A DNA stretch of 64,000 bases from Brevundimonas sp. UBA7506 (GCF_002479495.1 NZ_DLNQ01000014.1:51415-115414), one strand, 5' to 3'. Positions 8,967 through 18,757 are shown, numbered from the stretch's first letter. Program-made: numbers and translations. The notes: generated by a model from the sequence alone, not told the origin.

Positions 8967-9844
8967 CAGCGGGTCGGGACCGGCGTCGCGCCGGAATAGT
9001 CGTAGAAGCCGCGGCCGCTCTTCTTGCCCAGCCAGCCGGCCTCGACATACTTCACCAGCAGGGGGCAGGGGCGGTACTTGCTGTCGGCCAGACCGTCGTA
9101 CAGCACGTTCATGATGGCCAGGACCACGTCCAGACCCATGAAGTCGGCCAACTCCAGCGGCCCCATCGGATGGTTGGCGCCCAGCTTCAGCGCCTTGTCG
9201 ATCGAGGCGACGTTGCCGACGCCTTCGTAGAGGACATAGATGGCCTCGTTCATCATCGGCACCAGGATGCGGTTGACGATGAAGGCGGGGAAGTCCTCGG
9301 ATTCGGTGGTGATCTTGCCCAGGCTCTCGGCGAAGGCGACGGCGGCCTCATAAGTGGCGGCCGAGGTGGCGATGCCGCGCACGATCTCGACCAGCTTCAT
9401 CGTCGGCGCCGGCTTCATGAAGTGCAGGCCGATGAAGCGGTCGGGCCGGTCGCTGACCGAGGCCAGGCGCGTGATCGAAATGGACGAGGTGTTGGACGCC
9501 AGCAGGGTGTCGGGGCGCAGGTGGGGCAGCAGGTCGACGAAGACCGATTTCTTGACCGCTTCGTCCTCGGACGCCGCTTCGATGACCAGATCGGCCTGGG
9601 CCGCCTCGGCCAGGGAGGCGACGGGCTGAATCCGCGTCAGGGCCGTATCGGCCTCGGCCTGGGTCATCAGCCCGCGCGCGGCGCGCCGCGCCAGGCTGGC
9701 CGCGATCTCGCCCTGGGCCAGGGGAATGCGCTCGGCCGACAGGTCGTAGAGCCGCACCTCATAGCCGCCGGCGGCCACCGTCTGAGCGATGCCCGAACCC
9801 ATTTGCCCGGCGCCGATAACGGCGACTGTCCTGATCGTGGTCAT
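8966..9844 (-). CDS. 3-hydroxyacyl-CoA (3-hydroxybutyryl-CoA) dehydrogenase
   Basis: This enzyme oxidises L-3-hydroxyacyl-CoA to 3-oxoacyl-CoA with NAD+ (or runs in reverse) in fatty acid or butyrate metabolism. The protein has 292 residues. An N-terminal Rossmann motif GAGQMGSGIAQ is followed by the conserved SNTSSISIT block and the catalytic-histidine region GLHFMKPAPTMKLVEIV. The C-terminal domain has the family pattern NHPMGPLELADFMGLD and ends with a KSGRGFYDY motif. I chose the ATG at 9844; a TTG four codons upstream is less likely. No thiolase or crotonase gene is nearby, so its pathway partner is elsewhere. The stop overlaps the start of a small membrane protein gene. Confidence 0.93.
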   Translation of the reverse strand: MTTIRTVAVIGAGQMGSGIAQTVAAGGYEVRLYDLSAERIPLAQGEIAASLARRAARGLMTQAEADTALTRIQPVASLAEAAQADLVIEAASEDEAVKKSVFVDLLPHLRPDTLLASNTSSISITRLASVSDRPDRFIGLHFMKPAPTMKLVEIVRGIATSAATYEAAVAFAESLGKITTESEDFPAFIVNRILVPMMNEAIYVLYEGVGNVASIDKALKLGANHPMGPLELADFMGLDVVLAIMNVLYDGLADSKYRPCPLLVKYVEAGWLGKKSGRGFYDYSGATPVPTR

Positions 9845-9971
9845 AAATACGCGCAATCTGCGGTCCCGCGGGGACCCGTCGCGCGCACCTTAGGAGCCCG
9901 CCCGCCGGGCGCAAGGGGCGGAATGGGGCGGGATTAAGATTCCTGACCGCCCGTGTCCGAGTCTCAACGAC

Positions 9972-10301
9972 CTAGTAGCCGCCCGCCAGACCCAGCGCCG
10001 CCTGATACAGCGGCGGCAGCAGATAGCCTTGCACGCCCTGGATGATCAGCAGGGCCACGATCGGGGTCAGGTCGATGCCGCCCAGGGGCGGGATGATCCG
10101 GCGCAGCGGGGCCAGGATGGGGCTGGTGAACCGATCCAGGAACTCGGCCACCTGGGCCACGAAGCGGTTGCGATAGTTGATCACGTCAAAGGCGAACAGC
10201 CAGCTGAGGATCGCATTGGCGATGATGGCGAACAGCAGAAGCTGCAGCAGCGCGCCCAGCACGAAGAAGATGAAGCCGATGACGCCGGCGCCGATGCCCA
10301 T
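9972..10301 (-). CDS. YggT family membrane protein
   Basis: This 109-residue protein has the YggT fold: two hydrophobic halves separated by the conserved RF..P..P.RR.IPP..G.D.TP pattern (here about residues 57-80). YggT proteins are small inner-membrane proteins. In Gram-positives relatives act in division-site function, and in proteobacteria a role in osmotic or pH balance has been suggested; the precise role is unsettled. An AAGGGA ribosome binding site precedes the ATG at 10301. It is a single-gene unit beside tRNA-Ala. Confidence 0.9.
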   Translation of the reverse strand: MGIGAGVIGFIFFVLGALLQLLLFAIIANAILSWLFAFDVINYRNRFVAQVAEFLDRFTSPILAPLRRIIPPLGGIDLTPIVALLIIQGVQGYLLPPLYQAALGLAGGY

Positions 10302-10424
10302 GAACCAATTCCCTTGAAAGCAGACCTGTTTCTAGCGGGGCCTTGCGGGAACGCCAAGGATTCCTCCGCGACCCGTTGACACTCCCCCGCGCCGCCCTCT
10401 ATCTCCGGCATCTGCCTGTCGGTC

Positions 10425-10500
<76 letters not shown>

Positions 10501-10548
10501 GGGCTTTTCAGACAATCGGATGTCGAGACGGCGCGTGTGCGCGCCCGC

Positions 10549-11571
10549 TCAGTTTTCCCGATAGAAGTTGCAGTACCAGTCGACGAAACGGCTGACGCCG
10601 TCCTCGACCGGGGTCGAGGGGGCGTAGTCGAGGGCTTTCAGGGTGTCGGCGACATCCGCCTCGGTATTGGCCACGTCGCCGTCCTGCATGGGCATGAGGT
10701 TCAGCTTCGCCTTGCGACCCAGCTTCTCTTCCAGAACCTCGATGTAGCGCATCAGGGCGACCGGGCGGCCGGCGCCGAGGTTGAGGATGCGCCAGGGGGC
10801 GACGCCGCTGGTGGCCGGGTTGGGGGCGGCGGCGTCCCAAGTCGGGTCGATGGCGGCGGGGCGGTCCAGGGCCGCGATCACGCCGGTGACGATGTCGTCG
10901 ACATAGGTGAAGTCGCGCGACATCTTCCCTTCGCCGTAGACGTCGATGGGCTCGTCCTTGAGGATGGCGCGGGTGAATTTAAACAGGGCCATGTCCGGGC
11001 GGCCCCACGGCCCATAGACGGTGAAGAAGCGCAGGCCCGTGGCCGGGAAGCCGAACAGGTGGGCGTAGGAATGGGCCATGGCCTCATTGGCCAGCTTGGT
11101 CGCCGCATAGACGGTCAGCGGGTGGTCGGCCGGGTCACGCACCGAGAAGGGCAGGGCGGCGTTGGCGCCGAAGACCGAGCTGGTCGAGGCGAAGACCAGG
11201 TTGGCGGCCTTCACCGCGCGGCAGCCCTCGAGAATGCTGAGGAAGCCGACGACGTTGGAGTCCACATAGGTCTCGGGCGCCTCGAGGCTGTAGCGGACAC
11301 CAGCCTGGGCGGCGAGGTGGACGACGCGGCGCGGCTGGTGCTCGGCGAACAGGGCGGCGACGCCGTCGCGGTCGGCCAGATCGAGGGTGTGGTGGCGATA
11401 GGCAGGGTAGGCCTGAAGCTGGGCCAGACGGGCGTGTTTCAGCGCCGGGTCGTAGTAGGCGTTGAGGTTGTCCAGACCGATGACCGTCTCGCCGCGCTCC
11501 AGCAGCCGCCGGGCGGTGTGAAAGCCGATGAAGCCGGCGGAGCCGGTGACGAGAACGGGATCGTGGGACAT
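10549..11571 (-). CDS. NAD-dependent epimerase, probably UDP-glucuronate 4-epimerase
   Basis: This 340-residue extended short-chain dehydrogenase is likely to convert UDP-glucuronate to UDP-galacturonate for surface polysaccharide. It has the nucleotide-binding motif [11 protein letters not shown] at the N-terminus. The NAYYDPALK block after strand 2 is typical of UDP-glucuronate 4-epimerases. The serine-rich FASTSSVFG and the catalytic YAATK are in order, and the sugar-nucleotide region [15 protein letters not shown] follows. No glycosyltransferases are adjacent. UDP-glucose 4-epimerase is the alternative, but the YYDP and GPWGRPDM patterns favour the uronate enzyme. Confidence 0.88.
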   Translation of the reverse strand: MSHDPVLVTGSAGFIGFHTARRLLERGETVIGLDNLNAYYDPALKHARLAQLQAYPAYRHHTLDLADRDGVAALFAEHQPRRVVHLAAQAGVRYSLEAPETYVDSNVVGFLSILEGCRAVKAANLVFASTSSVFGANAALPFSVRDPADHPLTVYAATKLANEAMAHSYAHLFGFPATGLRFFTVYGPWGRPDMALFKFTRAILKDEPIDVYGEGKMSRDFTYVDDIVTGVIAALDRPAAIDPTWDAAAPNPATSGVAPWRILNLGAGRPVALMRYIEVLEEKLGRKAKLNLMPMQDGDVANTEADVADTLKALDYAPSTPVEDGVSRFVDWYCNFYREN

Positions 11572-11614
11572 CAGGCTGCGATAGACGGTTGGACGCGGTT
11601 TCGCCAGCGGACGG

Positions 11615-13501
11615 TCAGGGCAGGGCCTCGGCCACGGCGGGGGTCGGCTCGGCGAAGCGGGCGGCGAGGTTGAGGCCGCAGGCCAGGACCAGACAGGCCG
11701 CCGCGCCGATCAGCACCGGGCGGACCGCGCCGACGGGCGGGCTGAGGGGGCGCAGGAAGAGCAGGGCCAGCAGGCCGATCAGGGCCAGGGCGCCGGGCAG
11801 GTCCATGCCGATGCCGAGGAAGACGAAATGGCCCAGCCCCATCAACCAGGCGCCGCCGAGCACGCCCGCGACGGCGGCGGGGATCAGGCTGGCGGGCCGG
11901 GTCAGATCGGGGTTGATCAGGGCGGCGAGCGCGGCGGCGGTCGCCGCCAGCAGGGTCGGCCAGACGAAGAGCAGGGCGGCCTCGGGGGCGGCGCCCTGAA
12001 CCACGCAGCCGAGCAGGACGGCGAGAGCGATCAGGCCCAGCCAGGCGCCCCAGGTCGTGGTGGTGGCCTTGACCAGCCACAGCGACAGGGCGGCGGCGAT
12101 GACGCCCGCGCCGAGCATGACCGGGCTGAAGCCGCCGATCAGCAGGGTCAGAAGGGTCAGGACGGCGACGGTCCCGGCGATCACGCGCGGACGCGACCGG
12201 CGCGCCCCGGTCAGGAACAGCAGGGCCAGGGCGAGGATGGTCAGGACGGCGCCCGCCTCCATCCAGGGCAGGCGATGCAGAAGGACATAGTAGGTTTCGG
12301 AGGAGGCGGCGCGGCTCGACATCGGCCCGGCCAGCAGGCGCACGGCCTGGGCCAGAACCAGTCCGGCGGACAGGAACCACAGCCCGTCCAGCAGGCCGCG
12401 TCCGACCTGTGCGGCGGTCAGGCCGGTGGCGCGTCGGGCGCGCCAGGCGGCGAAGCCGCCGAGCAGGACGGTCAGGCCCAGCAGGCCCCAGCCCATGACG
12501 GCCGAATGGCTGAGCATCAGGCGGCCGAAGACGTCGGCGTAGACGGTGTTCGGTCCCTTGGCGGGCAGGGCGGGGGCGCGCAGCAGGGCGTCGGCGGCCT
12601 CCAATGCCTGAGAGCCGAGATGCTGCAGGGCGCCTTGGTCGAGGTTCTCGGGCGTGGCGTCGGCGGAATGGTACTGCGCCGGGCGGCCGATGAAGGCGAA
12701 GTTCAGCCCGCCGACACCGCGATCCTTGGGGATGGTGAAGTCGGTGCCGTTGGGCATCTGCTCGTACATGAAGACCGCCAGCGAGGTGGCGGTGGTCCCG
12801 CCGTCGGCGCGCATGGCGGCGCGGCGGAACAGGTCGACGGTGGGGCCGGCCTCGCGTCCGGTCTCGAACATGGCGGCGCGACCGCCGCCGCCTCGGGCCT
12901 CGAGGTTGACCACGGACCCGATGCGGTCGCGTAGGGGGTGCCCGCCGAAGAAGATGCGGGCGCCGTCCAGGCCCAGTTCCTCGGCGTCGGTCAGCAGGAC
13001 GACCAGGTCGCGTTCGATGGGGCCGCGCGCCTTGATGGCGCGGACGGCCTCCAGCACGGCGCCGACGCCGGTGGAATCATCGGCCGCGCCGGGCGAGCCG
13101 ACCACGGTGTCGTAGTGGGCCATCAGCATGACGGCGGGCTGGCTGCGGTCTTTTCCGGGCAGGACGCCGACCAGATTGATCGCCTGATTATTGGCGGCGT
13201 CGGGATCCCCGCCGGCCTTTTTCAGCCGCTGGATCGCGCCGGGGGACAGGGGCCCGACCTGTTCCTGGGGCGACAGGCCCAGCTGGGTCATGCGGGCTGT
13301 GAGATAGGTGCGGACGCGAGCGTGCTCGGCGGACCCGACCGGGTGCGGGGCTTGGGCGATCTGCTCGATGTCGGTCATGGCCCGCGCGGCCGAGAAGGCG
13401 GCGGCAGGGGCGTCAAGCGGGCGAGGCCTGGGGACCTGGGTGGTCCAGCCGGCCAGCAAGAAGGCGAGCGTCAGCGATCCGAACAGCAGGGCCAGCCGCA
13501 T
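11615..13501 (-). CDS. M28 family zinc aminopeptidase with C-terminal membrane domain
   Basis: This 628-residue protein joins an extracytoplasmic M28 peptidase to a long membrane region. The N-terminal segment MRLALLFGSLTLAFLLAG is a signal anchor. Zinc-site residues are seen in AHYDTVVGSPG (H129, D131), AADDSTG (D141 or D142) and TDAEELGLDG (E174, E175), the M28 order. After about residue 330 the chain has about eight or nine hydrophobic helices with short polar loops. This resembles the architecture of eukaryotic ER metallopeptidase 1. I chose the ATG at 13501 because GGGGAGGATC lies just upstream; an open frame extends further but lacks a site. The substrate is unknown. It ends 43 bases before the epimerase gene. 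Confidence 0.88.
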   Translation of the reverse strand: MRLALLFGSLTLAFLLAGWTTQVPRPRPLDAPAAAFSAARAMTDIEQIAQAPHPVGSAEHARVRTYLTARMTQLGLSPQEQVGPLSPGAIQRLKKAGGDPDAANNQAINLVGVLPGKDRSQPAVMLMAHYDTVVGSPGAADDSTGVGAVLEAVRAIKARGPIERDLVVLLTDAEELGLDGARIFFGGHPLRDRIGSVVNLEARGGGGRAAMFETGREAGPTVDLFRRAAMRADGGTTATSLAVFMYEQMPNGTDFTIPKDRGVGGLNFAFIGRPAQYHSADATPENLDQGALQHLGSQALEAADALLRAPALPAKGPNTVYADVFGRLMLSHSAVMGWGLLGLTVLLGGFAAWRARRATGLTAAQVGRGLLDGLWFLSAGLVLAQAVRLLAGPMSSRAASSETYYVLLHRLPWMEAGAVLTILALALLFLTGARRSRPRVIAGTVAVLTLLTLLIGGFSPVMLGAGVIAAALSLWLVKATTTTWGAWLGLIALAVLLGCVVQGAAPEAALLFVWPTLLAATAAALAALINPDLTRPASLIPAAVAGVLGGAWLMGLGHFVFLGIGMDLPGALALIGLLALLFLRPLSPPVGAVRPVLIGAAACLVLACGLNLAARFAEPTPAVAEALP

Positions 13502-13560
13502 GTGAAAGATCCTCCCCGATCCGGGAGGCAGTAGGGCCAAGCTGGGCCCGGATGGCAAGA

Positions 13561-13590
13561 GGGCGGCGACAGGTCTCCCTGTCGCCGCCC
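13561..13590 (-). terminator. Strong hairpin after the TonB receptor gene
   Basis: A perfect 12-bp GC-rich stem (13561-13572 with 13579-13590) has a 6-base loop and starts 24 bases past the receptor stop. It lacks a clean T tract (TCTTGCC follows on the minus strand), so it may be a weak or Rho-assisted terminator or an mRNA-stabilising hairpin. Confidence 0.6.
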
Positions 13591-13614
13591 TCCGATGCGA
13601 TCAGCCGTGAAGCC

Positions 13615-15861
13615 TTAGAAGCGCTTGGTCAGTTCCACGCCGTACATGCGCGGTTCGTTGACGAAGGCCGTCAGGTTGTTGAAGTCGATGGCGCCGATGA
13701 TGTTGGCCTCGTCCGTGATGTTGCGGACATAGGCGGCGGCTTCCAGGCCGCGGTTCAGGTCGCGCCAGCCTGCGCGCAGGCCGCCCTCGAAGTTGGCGTC
13801 CTGACGGAACTCCACCGCCTCATAGAGGAAGAGGTTGAAGTCCTTCTGCATCACCCAGTCGGTCGAGGCGAACAGCTCCTGGGCGTCGCCGATGGGGCGG
13901 ACATAGGACAGGGTCAGGTTGGCGGTGTACTCCGGCGCCTGGGGGAAGGGGTTGCCGTCGATGGCGGCGCGGTCGCTGGCGCCCACCTTCACGATTGGAT
14001 CAGTGATGGTGCACAGGTGGTTGCCGCAGATGGCGACCAGAAGGTCCTTGTCCTTGATCTCGGTGTGGTTCCAGGCCACGCCGCCGGCCAGGGTGAAGCC
14101 CGCGCCCAGATAGACGTCGCCGTCGATCTCCAGGCCGTAGCCCTGACCCTTGTCGGCGTTGATCAGGCGGTTGGAGTTGTCGATGCCGCCGATGGCGGTG
14201 AACTGCATGTCCTTGACGTCATACAGATAGGCCGTGGCGTTCAGACGGGCGCGGCCGTTCCACAGGCGGGACTTGAGGCCGGCCTCGTAGGACATGACGG
14301 TCTCGGAGGCGGCCGTGGTCAGGACCGGCAGGTTGCGGCCCTGGATCGACGGACCGCGATAGCCGCTGGCCACGCGAGCGAACAGGTTCAGGCTGTCGTT
14401 GACTTCATACAGGGCGCTGACGTCCCAGCTGACCTGCTCGTCGCCGACCGAGACCTGGCCCTCGGCGTTGGCCGGCGTGCCGATGACGATCTTGCCGTGA
14501 TAGTCGCGGCTATCGTCGGTGTAGCGCACGCCGCCGGTGATTTTGAAGGCGTCGGTGACCTGATAGTTGGCCTGACCGAAGATCGACCAGGAGTCCGACT
14601 TCTGCACGATGTCGGTGGCCTTGGTGGGGATCAGACCGCCGGTGCCGTTGAAGGTGCCGGACACCAGGTTGATGCGCTCGTCCCAGTAGAAGGCGCCGAC
14701 CTGCCAGCCCAGACGGCCGTCGCCGTTCGAGGCCAGGCGCAGTTCATAGGTGTTCTGCAGCAGGTCGCTCGAGAGGGTGCCGGACTCGACATTGAACGGG
14801 GTCTTGTAGCCGGAGCCTGCGGGGGCCGAGGCCACGCCGCCATCGATGTCGCCGTCGCCCTGGCTGGAGCCCTGATAGGAGCCGACCACGCCGGTCAGGG
14901 TGGCGGGACCGAAGTCATAGGCGACCTGCAGCGACTGCGAGGTGGTCTGCTGCTTCTGGAAGTTGTTGCGGCCGCCGTCGTACCAGACCGTCTCGCGGTC
15001 GAAGTTGTCGTTCAGTTTGTTGGAGCCCTTGGTCAGGGCGTTGGCGCGGTTCATCGTGCCCGTGCCCTCGTAGTCGCGGGCCTGCAGGGTCAGCAGGGTC
15101 GACAGGCGGTCGGTCGGGGTCCAGGCGACGTGAACGCGGCCGGCGATGTCGTCAAAATTGCCGAGATCCTTGCCGTCCTTCTTGGCGAAGGGGGCGTCAT
15201 AGGCGTTGTTGATGTAGTCGTCGCGGTGGTTCCACAGGGCGGCGACGCGAACCGACAGGGTGTCGGAAGCTGGCAGGGTGACGGCGGCTTCAGCGCGGGT
15301 CGAACCGTAGTTGCCGTAGGTCAGCGAGCCATAGCCGGTGAAGTCGTCGCCCGGCTTGGTGGTGTCGATCTTGATCACGCCCGCCGGGGTGTTGCGGCCG
15401 AACAGGGTGCCCTGCGGACCGCGCAGCACTTCCAGTTGCTTGACGTCGAAGAGGGGGAAGCCCTTCAGGTAGACGCTCTCCAGCACGATGTCGTCCATCA
15501 CCATGGAGACGGGCTGAGAGGCGGTGAAGTCGAAGTCCACATTGCCGAGGCCGCGGATGTAGAAGCGCGGGGCGTAGCGGCCGTTCGAGCTTTCGACCTG
15601 CAGGCTGGGCACGCGGCCCGACAGGCTGAGGATGTCGGCGCCGCCGGCCGAGATGGCGGTCAGGGTCTCGGTGTTCATCGCCGTGACGGCGAAGGGCACG
15701 TCGCGGATGTTCTCGCTGCGGCGCTGGGCGGTGACGACGATCTCGTCGACGGCGACGGCCTGTTCGGCGGCGGCGTCAGCGGTCTGGGCCATGGCCGGGG
15801 CGGCGAGGAGCAGGGCGAGGCCGCTGGCGGAAGCGGCGAGGGCGGTAAGGCGAGGGGACAT
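13615..15861 (-). CDS. TonB-dependent outer-membrane receptor
   Basis: This 748-residue beta-barrel receptor is energised by TonB-ExbBD and imports a substrate across the outer membrane. The ATG at 15861 starts a signal peptide (LALLLAAPAMAQ near residue 25). It is followed by a TonB box, VDEIVVTAQRR, and a plug domain with the conserved LEVLRGPQGTLFGRNTPAG. The barrel ends in the canonical C-terminal aromatic, ELTKRF. The open frame continues 55 codons upstream but is uncharacteristic, and GAGGA precedes the chosen start. The plug pattern is typical of the large iron- or plant-compound-receptor group of sphingomonads and Caulobacterales. The ligand cannot be read; no siderophore genes are adjacent. 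It is divergent from a 5'-nucleotidase-like gene. Confidence 0.93.
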   Translation of the reverse strand: MSPRLTALAASASGLALLLAAPAMAQTADAAAEQAVAVDEIVVTAQRRSENIRDVPFAVTAMNTETLTAISAGGADILSLSGRVPSLQVESSNGRYAPRFYIRGLGNVDFDFTASQPVSMVMDDIVLESVYLKGFPLFDVKQLEVLRGPQGTLFGRNTPAGVIKIDTTKPGDDFTGYGSLTYGNYGSTRAEAAVTLPASDTLSVRVAALWNHRDDYINNAYDAPFAKKDGKDLGNFDDIAGRVHVAWTPTDRLSTLLTLQARDYEGTGTMNRANALTKGSNKLNDNFDRETVWYDGGRNNFQKQQTTSQSLQVAYDFGPATLTGVVGSYQGSSQGDGDIDGGVASAPAGSGYKTPFNVESGTLSSDLLQNTYELRLASNGDGRLGWQVGAFYWDERINLVSGTFNGTGGLIPTKATDIVQKSDSWSIFGQANYQVTDAFKITGGVRYTDDSRDYHGKIVIGTPANAEGQVSVGDEQVSWDVSALYEVNDSLNLFARVASGYRGPSIQGRNLPVLTTAASETVMSYEAGLKSRLWNGRARLNATAYLYDVKDMQFTAIGGIDNSNRLINADKGQGYGLEIDGDVYLGAGFTLAGGVAWNHTEIKDKDLLVAICGNHLCTITDPIVKVGASDRAAIDGNPFPQAPEYTANLTLSYVRPIGDAQELFASTDWVMQKDFNLFLYEAVEFRQDANFEGGLRAGWRDLNRGLEAAAYVRNITDEANIIGAIDFNNLTAFVNEPRMYGVELTKRF

Positions 15862-16109
15862 GGGGGGAGGGTCCTCGTTGAAACTGGCGAGGGGCCTAGG
15901 TCTGCGGCGACGCTTTTGCCAGCTTCGATAGCGCTGGCTCGATGAAGCTTTCGCGACACGGACACGCTGCCGGAAAACCTGACGCATCAGGCGATGACGG
16001 GGGCGTCCTGGCATTGTGCGGCGCAATGTCCCATGCGAAACGGCAGGGCTGCGCCGCCTCTGGCGAGGAAACTCTCGACGCGCCGGGGCGGCCTGACAGG
16101 GACCCGCGC

Positions 16110-17477
16110 ATGCCGACTTCCAGCCTTCACCGCCGTCGCCTGTTTCAGCTGATGGCCGTCGCCGTCGTAGCGCCGGGCCTGGGGGCGTCGGCCCCGTCGG
16201 CGGGCGCGCAGGCGATCGGTCGGGTTCTGGCCATGTCCGACCTGCACTCGGCCTATGAGCGGACGGGACAGCTGCTGGCGGCGCTGGAGGCCGAAATCGC
16301 AGGATCGGATGTTCCGCACCTGATCGCCATCGACGGCGACATCTTCGAGCACGGCAACGTCGTCTCGGTGCGCTCAGGCGGAGCCATCGACTGGGCTTTC
16401 CTCGGCGAACTGCCGAAGCTGGCGCCCACGGTGGTCAACCTGGGCAACCACGACAACGATCTGACGCCGGACCTGCATGAGGTGGTGGCGCGCATGCGGT
16501 CGCTGGGCGTTCTGGTGGTCAGCAATATCGTCGATGCGCGCACGGGCCAGCCCTACGCCGAGGCCGCCGTGACCGTGCCGTTGGGCCGGCGGTCGCTGAT
16601 CATCGTCGGGGCGGGGACGGATTCGCTGAACACCTATCCCAAGGTCAGCCGCGACTGGCTGTCGATCCCCGAACCGGGCGACTGGGCGCAGGCGAACCTG
16701 GCCCGGCTGCTGGACGGGGCCGACCTGATGCTGGTGATGAGCCATGCCGGGGTGGCCGGGGATCGCGACATCCTGCCCCTTCTGCCCGAAGGGGCGCTGA
16801 TGATCGGCGGGCACAACCATCTGCTGTTCCAGCATGAACAGGGCCGCAGCGCCTATGCCCACACTGGATCGTGGAGCAACGCCTACACCACGGCGACCCT
16901 GTTCGACGACGGGCGGATCACGGTCGGCTCCACGGCGGTGGATCGCGAAGCCGCGCCATCGGCGCGCATCGCCGATCTGATCGCGACGACCCTGGCGACG
17001 CATCTGACCGACGAGGAAAGGGCGGTGCTGGGCGTCAGTCCGCGCGCGATGAGCCTGGGCGAAACCGGCCGGGCCGTCGCCGCCGCGCTGGCGAGAGCGG
17101 CGGACGCCGAGGCGGGCTTCATCGGCCACACCACCCTGGGGACCGGCCTGCCGGCGGGGCCGGTGACGCGTTATGAGTTCGACGCCGTGGTGCGCTTCGA
17201 CGGCAAGCTGATGGTCGCCGAGGTCCCGGTTGAACGCCTGGCGGGCTTCATGGCGCGAGCCAACCAGGATCGAACCATGCCCCTGGCCGAGCGCAACGGC
17301 GACTTCGTCTATGGTGCGGTGAGCGATGTCGCGGGCAGGGCAACCATCCGTCTGGTCACGACCGACTGGTGCGCCCTGAATCAGGCCGAGTATTTCGGCG
17401 TCAGCGATCTGGTTTTCAGCGAGGTTCCGCAGGTGCGGGTCAAGGCGGCAGCGGCCGAAGGCCTGCTGACGGCCTAG
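16110..17477 (+). CDS. Tat-exported 5'-nucleotidase/metallophosphatase (UshA-like)
   Basis: This 455-residue enzyme should hydrolyse nucleotides or related phosphoesters in the periplasm. The chosen ATG at 16110 gives an N-terminus with a twin-arginine pattern (HRRRLFQLM), a hydrophobic stretch and an Ala-Gly-Ala cleavage region. The calcineurin-like metal site reads DLHSA, DGDIFEHGN, GNHDN, SHAG and GGHNH in order over residues of about 40-240. A 5'-nucleotidase C-terminal domain follows from about residue 300. The usual D-x-H is present as DLH. The frame is open upstream to 15942 but that part has no signal-like features. It is shorter than E. coli UshA (550 residues). Its stop overlaps the cheR stop by four bases. 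Confidence 0.85.
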   Translation: MPTSSLHRRRLFQLMAVAVVAPGLGASAPSAGAQAIGRVLAMSDLHSAYERTGQLLAALEAEIAGSDVPHLIAIDGDIFEHGNVVSVRSGGAIDWAFLGELPKLAPTVVNLGNHDNDLTPDLHEVVARMRSLGVLVVSNIVDARTGQPYAEAAVTVPLGRRSLIIVGAGTDSLNTYPKVSRDWLSIPEPGDWAQANLARLLDGADLMLVMSHAGVAGDRDILPLLPEGALMIGGHNHLLFQHEQGRSAYAHTGSWSNAYTTATLFDDGRITVGSTAVDREAAPSARIADLIATTLATHLTDEERAVLGVSPRAMSLGETGRAVAAALARAADAEAGFIGHTTLGTGLPAGPVTRYEFDAVVRFDGKLMVAEVPVERLAGFMARANQDRTMPLAERNGDFVYGAVSDVAGRATIRLVTTDWCALNQAEYFGVSDLVFSEVPQVRVKAAAAEGLLTA

Positions 17478-18289
17478 GCGGCGCGGCGCACCGCCGATGG
17501 GGCCTTCACATACAGGCCCTTGCGGCCGGCGACCGGACGGAAGGCGACGCTGTCGCCCTCAGGCCGCTCGTCGACCCCGAGGAAGAGGCAGCCGTCGTCC
17601 ACCAGCTGGCGCTCCAGGCGGTCCAACACCTGAGCGCGGCGTTCGGGCTCCAGATCGCAGAGCACATGGCGGCAGAAGATGACGTCGAACTGGCGCTCGT
17701 CGGCTGGTTCGTCGAGCAGGTTGGCGCGTTCGAATTTCACCGCGCTGCGCAGCTCGGGACGGGCGCGCCATTGTTCATCGGCTTGTTCGAACCAGCGCAG
17801 CATGGTGCGGGCCGACAGCCCGCGCTGGATTTCGAACGAGGTGTAGAGGCCCGAATGCGCCTTTTCGATCGACAGGCGCGACAGGTCTGTGGCGAGGATT
17901 TCCACGTCGGCCCTGTTCTCCAGGGCGGCGATGGCCAGGGAATAGGCCTCCTGACCGGTCGAGGCACCGGCGGACCACAGCCGCACCTTGCCGCCGGGCC
18001 GGGCGGCGGTCAGGGCCGGCATCAGTTCACGCGCAAAGACGTCGAAAACGGCGCGGTCGCGGCGGAACCAGGTTTCGCCGTTCAGCAGGGCTTCGATCAC
18101 CGCCCAGCCAAGCGAGGCGACCGGCTTGTTCCACAGCGTCGCCAGCATGGCCTCGACATTGTGGTAGCCCTCGCGGCGCGCCACGGGGCCCAGGCGATGC
18201 TCGGCCAGATGCATCCGGTCGCGCGACAGCCGAAAGCCGGCGCGGGACGCCAGCAAGGTCTGAAGGCGATCGAAATCCTCCGGCGTCAT
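17474..18289 (-). CDS. CheR-type protein-glutamate methyltransferase
   Basis: This 271-residue cytoplasmic enzyme methylates receptor glutamates using S-adenosylmethionine. The N-terminal helical domain covers about residues 1-75. It is followed by the signature LLNGETWFRRD (usual NETxFFRD), the SAM-binding segment WSAGASTGQEAYSLA, and FDVIFCRHVLCDL near residue 205 (usual FCRNVLIYF). The family function is chemotaxis adaptation. Here only a single-domain receiver is adjacent, with no CheA, CheW or receptor, so it may serve another signalling route. Its ATG overlaps the receiver gene's TGA (ATGA), showing translational coupling. It is convergent with the nucleotidase gene. Confidence 0.92.
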   Translation of the reverse strand: MTPEDFDRLQTLLASRAGFRLSRDRMHLAEHRLGPVARREGYHNVEAMLATLWNKPVASLGWAVIEALLNGETWFRRDRAVFDVFARELMPALTAARPGGKVRLWSAGASTGQEAYSLAIAALENRADVEILATDLSRLSIEKAHSGLYTSFEIQRGLSARTMLRWFEQADEQWRARPELRSAVKFERANLLDEPADERQFDVIFCRHVLCDLEPERRAQVLDRLERQLVDDGCLFLGVDERPEGDSVAFRPVAGRKGLYVKAPSAVRRAA

Positions 18290-18669
18290 GACGGCGACTG
18301 AACAGCTCCCACTTCGGCGAGTTTGGAATGAAGGATCTCGCCGTCGAAGGGTTTCATAACATAATCGTCGGCCCCTGCGGACAGGGCTTCTGCAATCCGG
18401 TCGGCGCGGGTCTCGATCGTGCAGAACAACACCTTGGGTACGCGGCCGCCAGGCAGGTCGCGCAGGCGACGCAGGAAGCTGAGACCGTCCATGACCGGCA
18501 TCTGCCAGTCCAGGAGGACCACCTGGGGCATCAGGCCCATGCAGTAGGTCAGGGCCTCGGCGCCGTCGGCGGCTTCATCGACCTCGAAGCCAAGGTCCTC
18601 GATGATGCGGCGCGCGACCTTGCGGATGATCCGGCTGTCATCGACGATCAAACAGGTCTTGAGGTCCAA
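18286..18669 (-). CDS. Single-domain CheY-like response regulator
   Basis: This 127-residue receiver domain has no output domain. The acidic pocket is Asp10 and Asp11, the phosphorylation site is Asp54 in LLDWQMPVMDG, the switch threonine is Thr84, and the conserved lysine is Lys106 in MKPF, so it looks fully functional. The start is TTG at 18669, giving the natural N-terminus MDLKTCLIVDD; no ATG is available upstream in frame before unlikely sequence. It lies directly before cheR (overlap of four bases) and 88 bases downstream of chpT on the same strand. That order invites the idea that it takes phosphate from ChpT or partners with CheR; this is inference. Confidence 0.93.
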   Translation of the reverse strand: MDLKTCLIVDDSRIIRKVARRIIEDLGFEVDEAADGAEALTYCMGLMPQVVLLDWQMPVMDGLSFLRRLRDLPGGRVPKVLFCTIETRADRIAEALSAGADDYVMKPFDGEILHSKLAEVGAVQSPS

Positions 18670-18757
18670 GGGCTCTATCCCGCTGCGCGCACAATCAAAG
18701 CGCGGCTCGCGCCATGATCGTTCCTGGGGGTTAACGGACGATTGGAACGGGCCGCGA

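Noticed and set aside
13552..15945. A 797-codon open frame antisense to the TonB receptor gene
   Set aside because: Same reason: the sense strand has a signal peptide, plug and barrel end, and the antisense frame has none.
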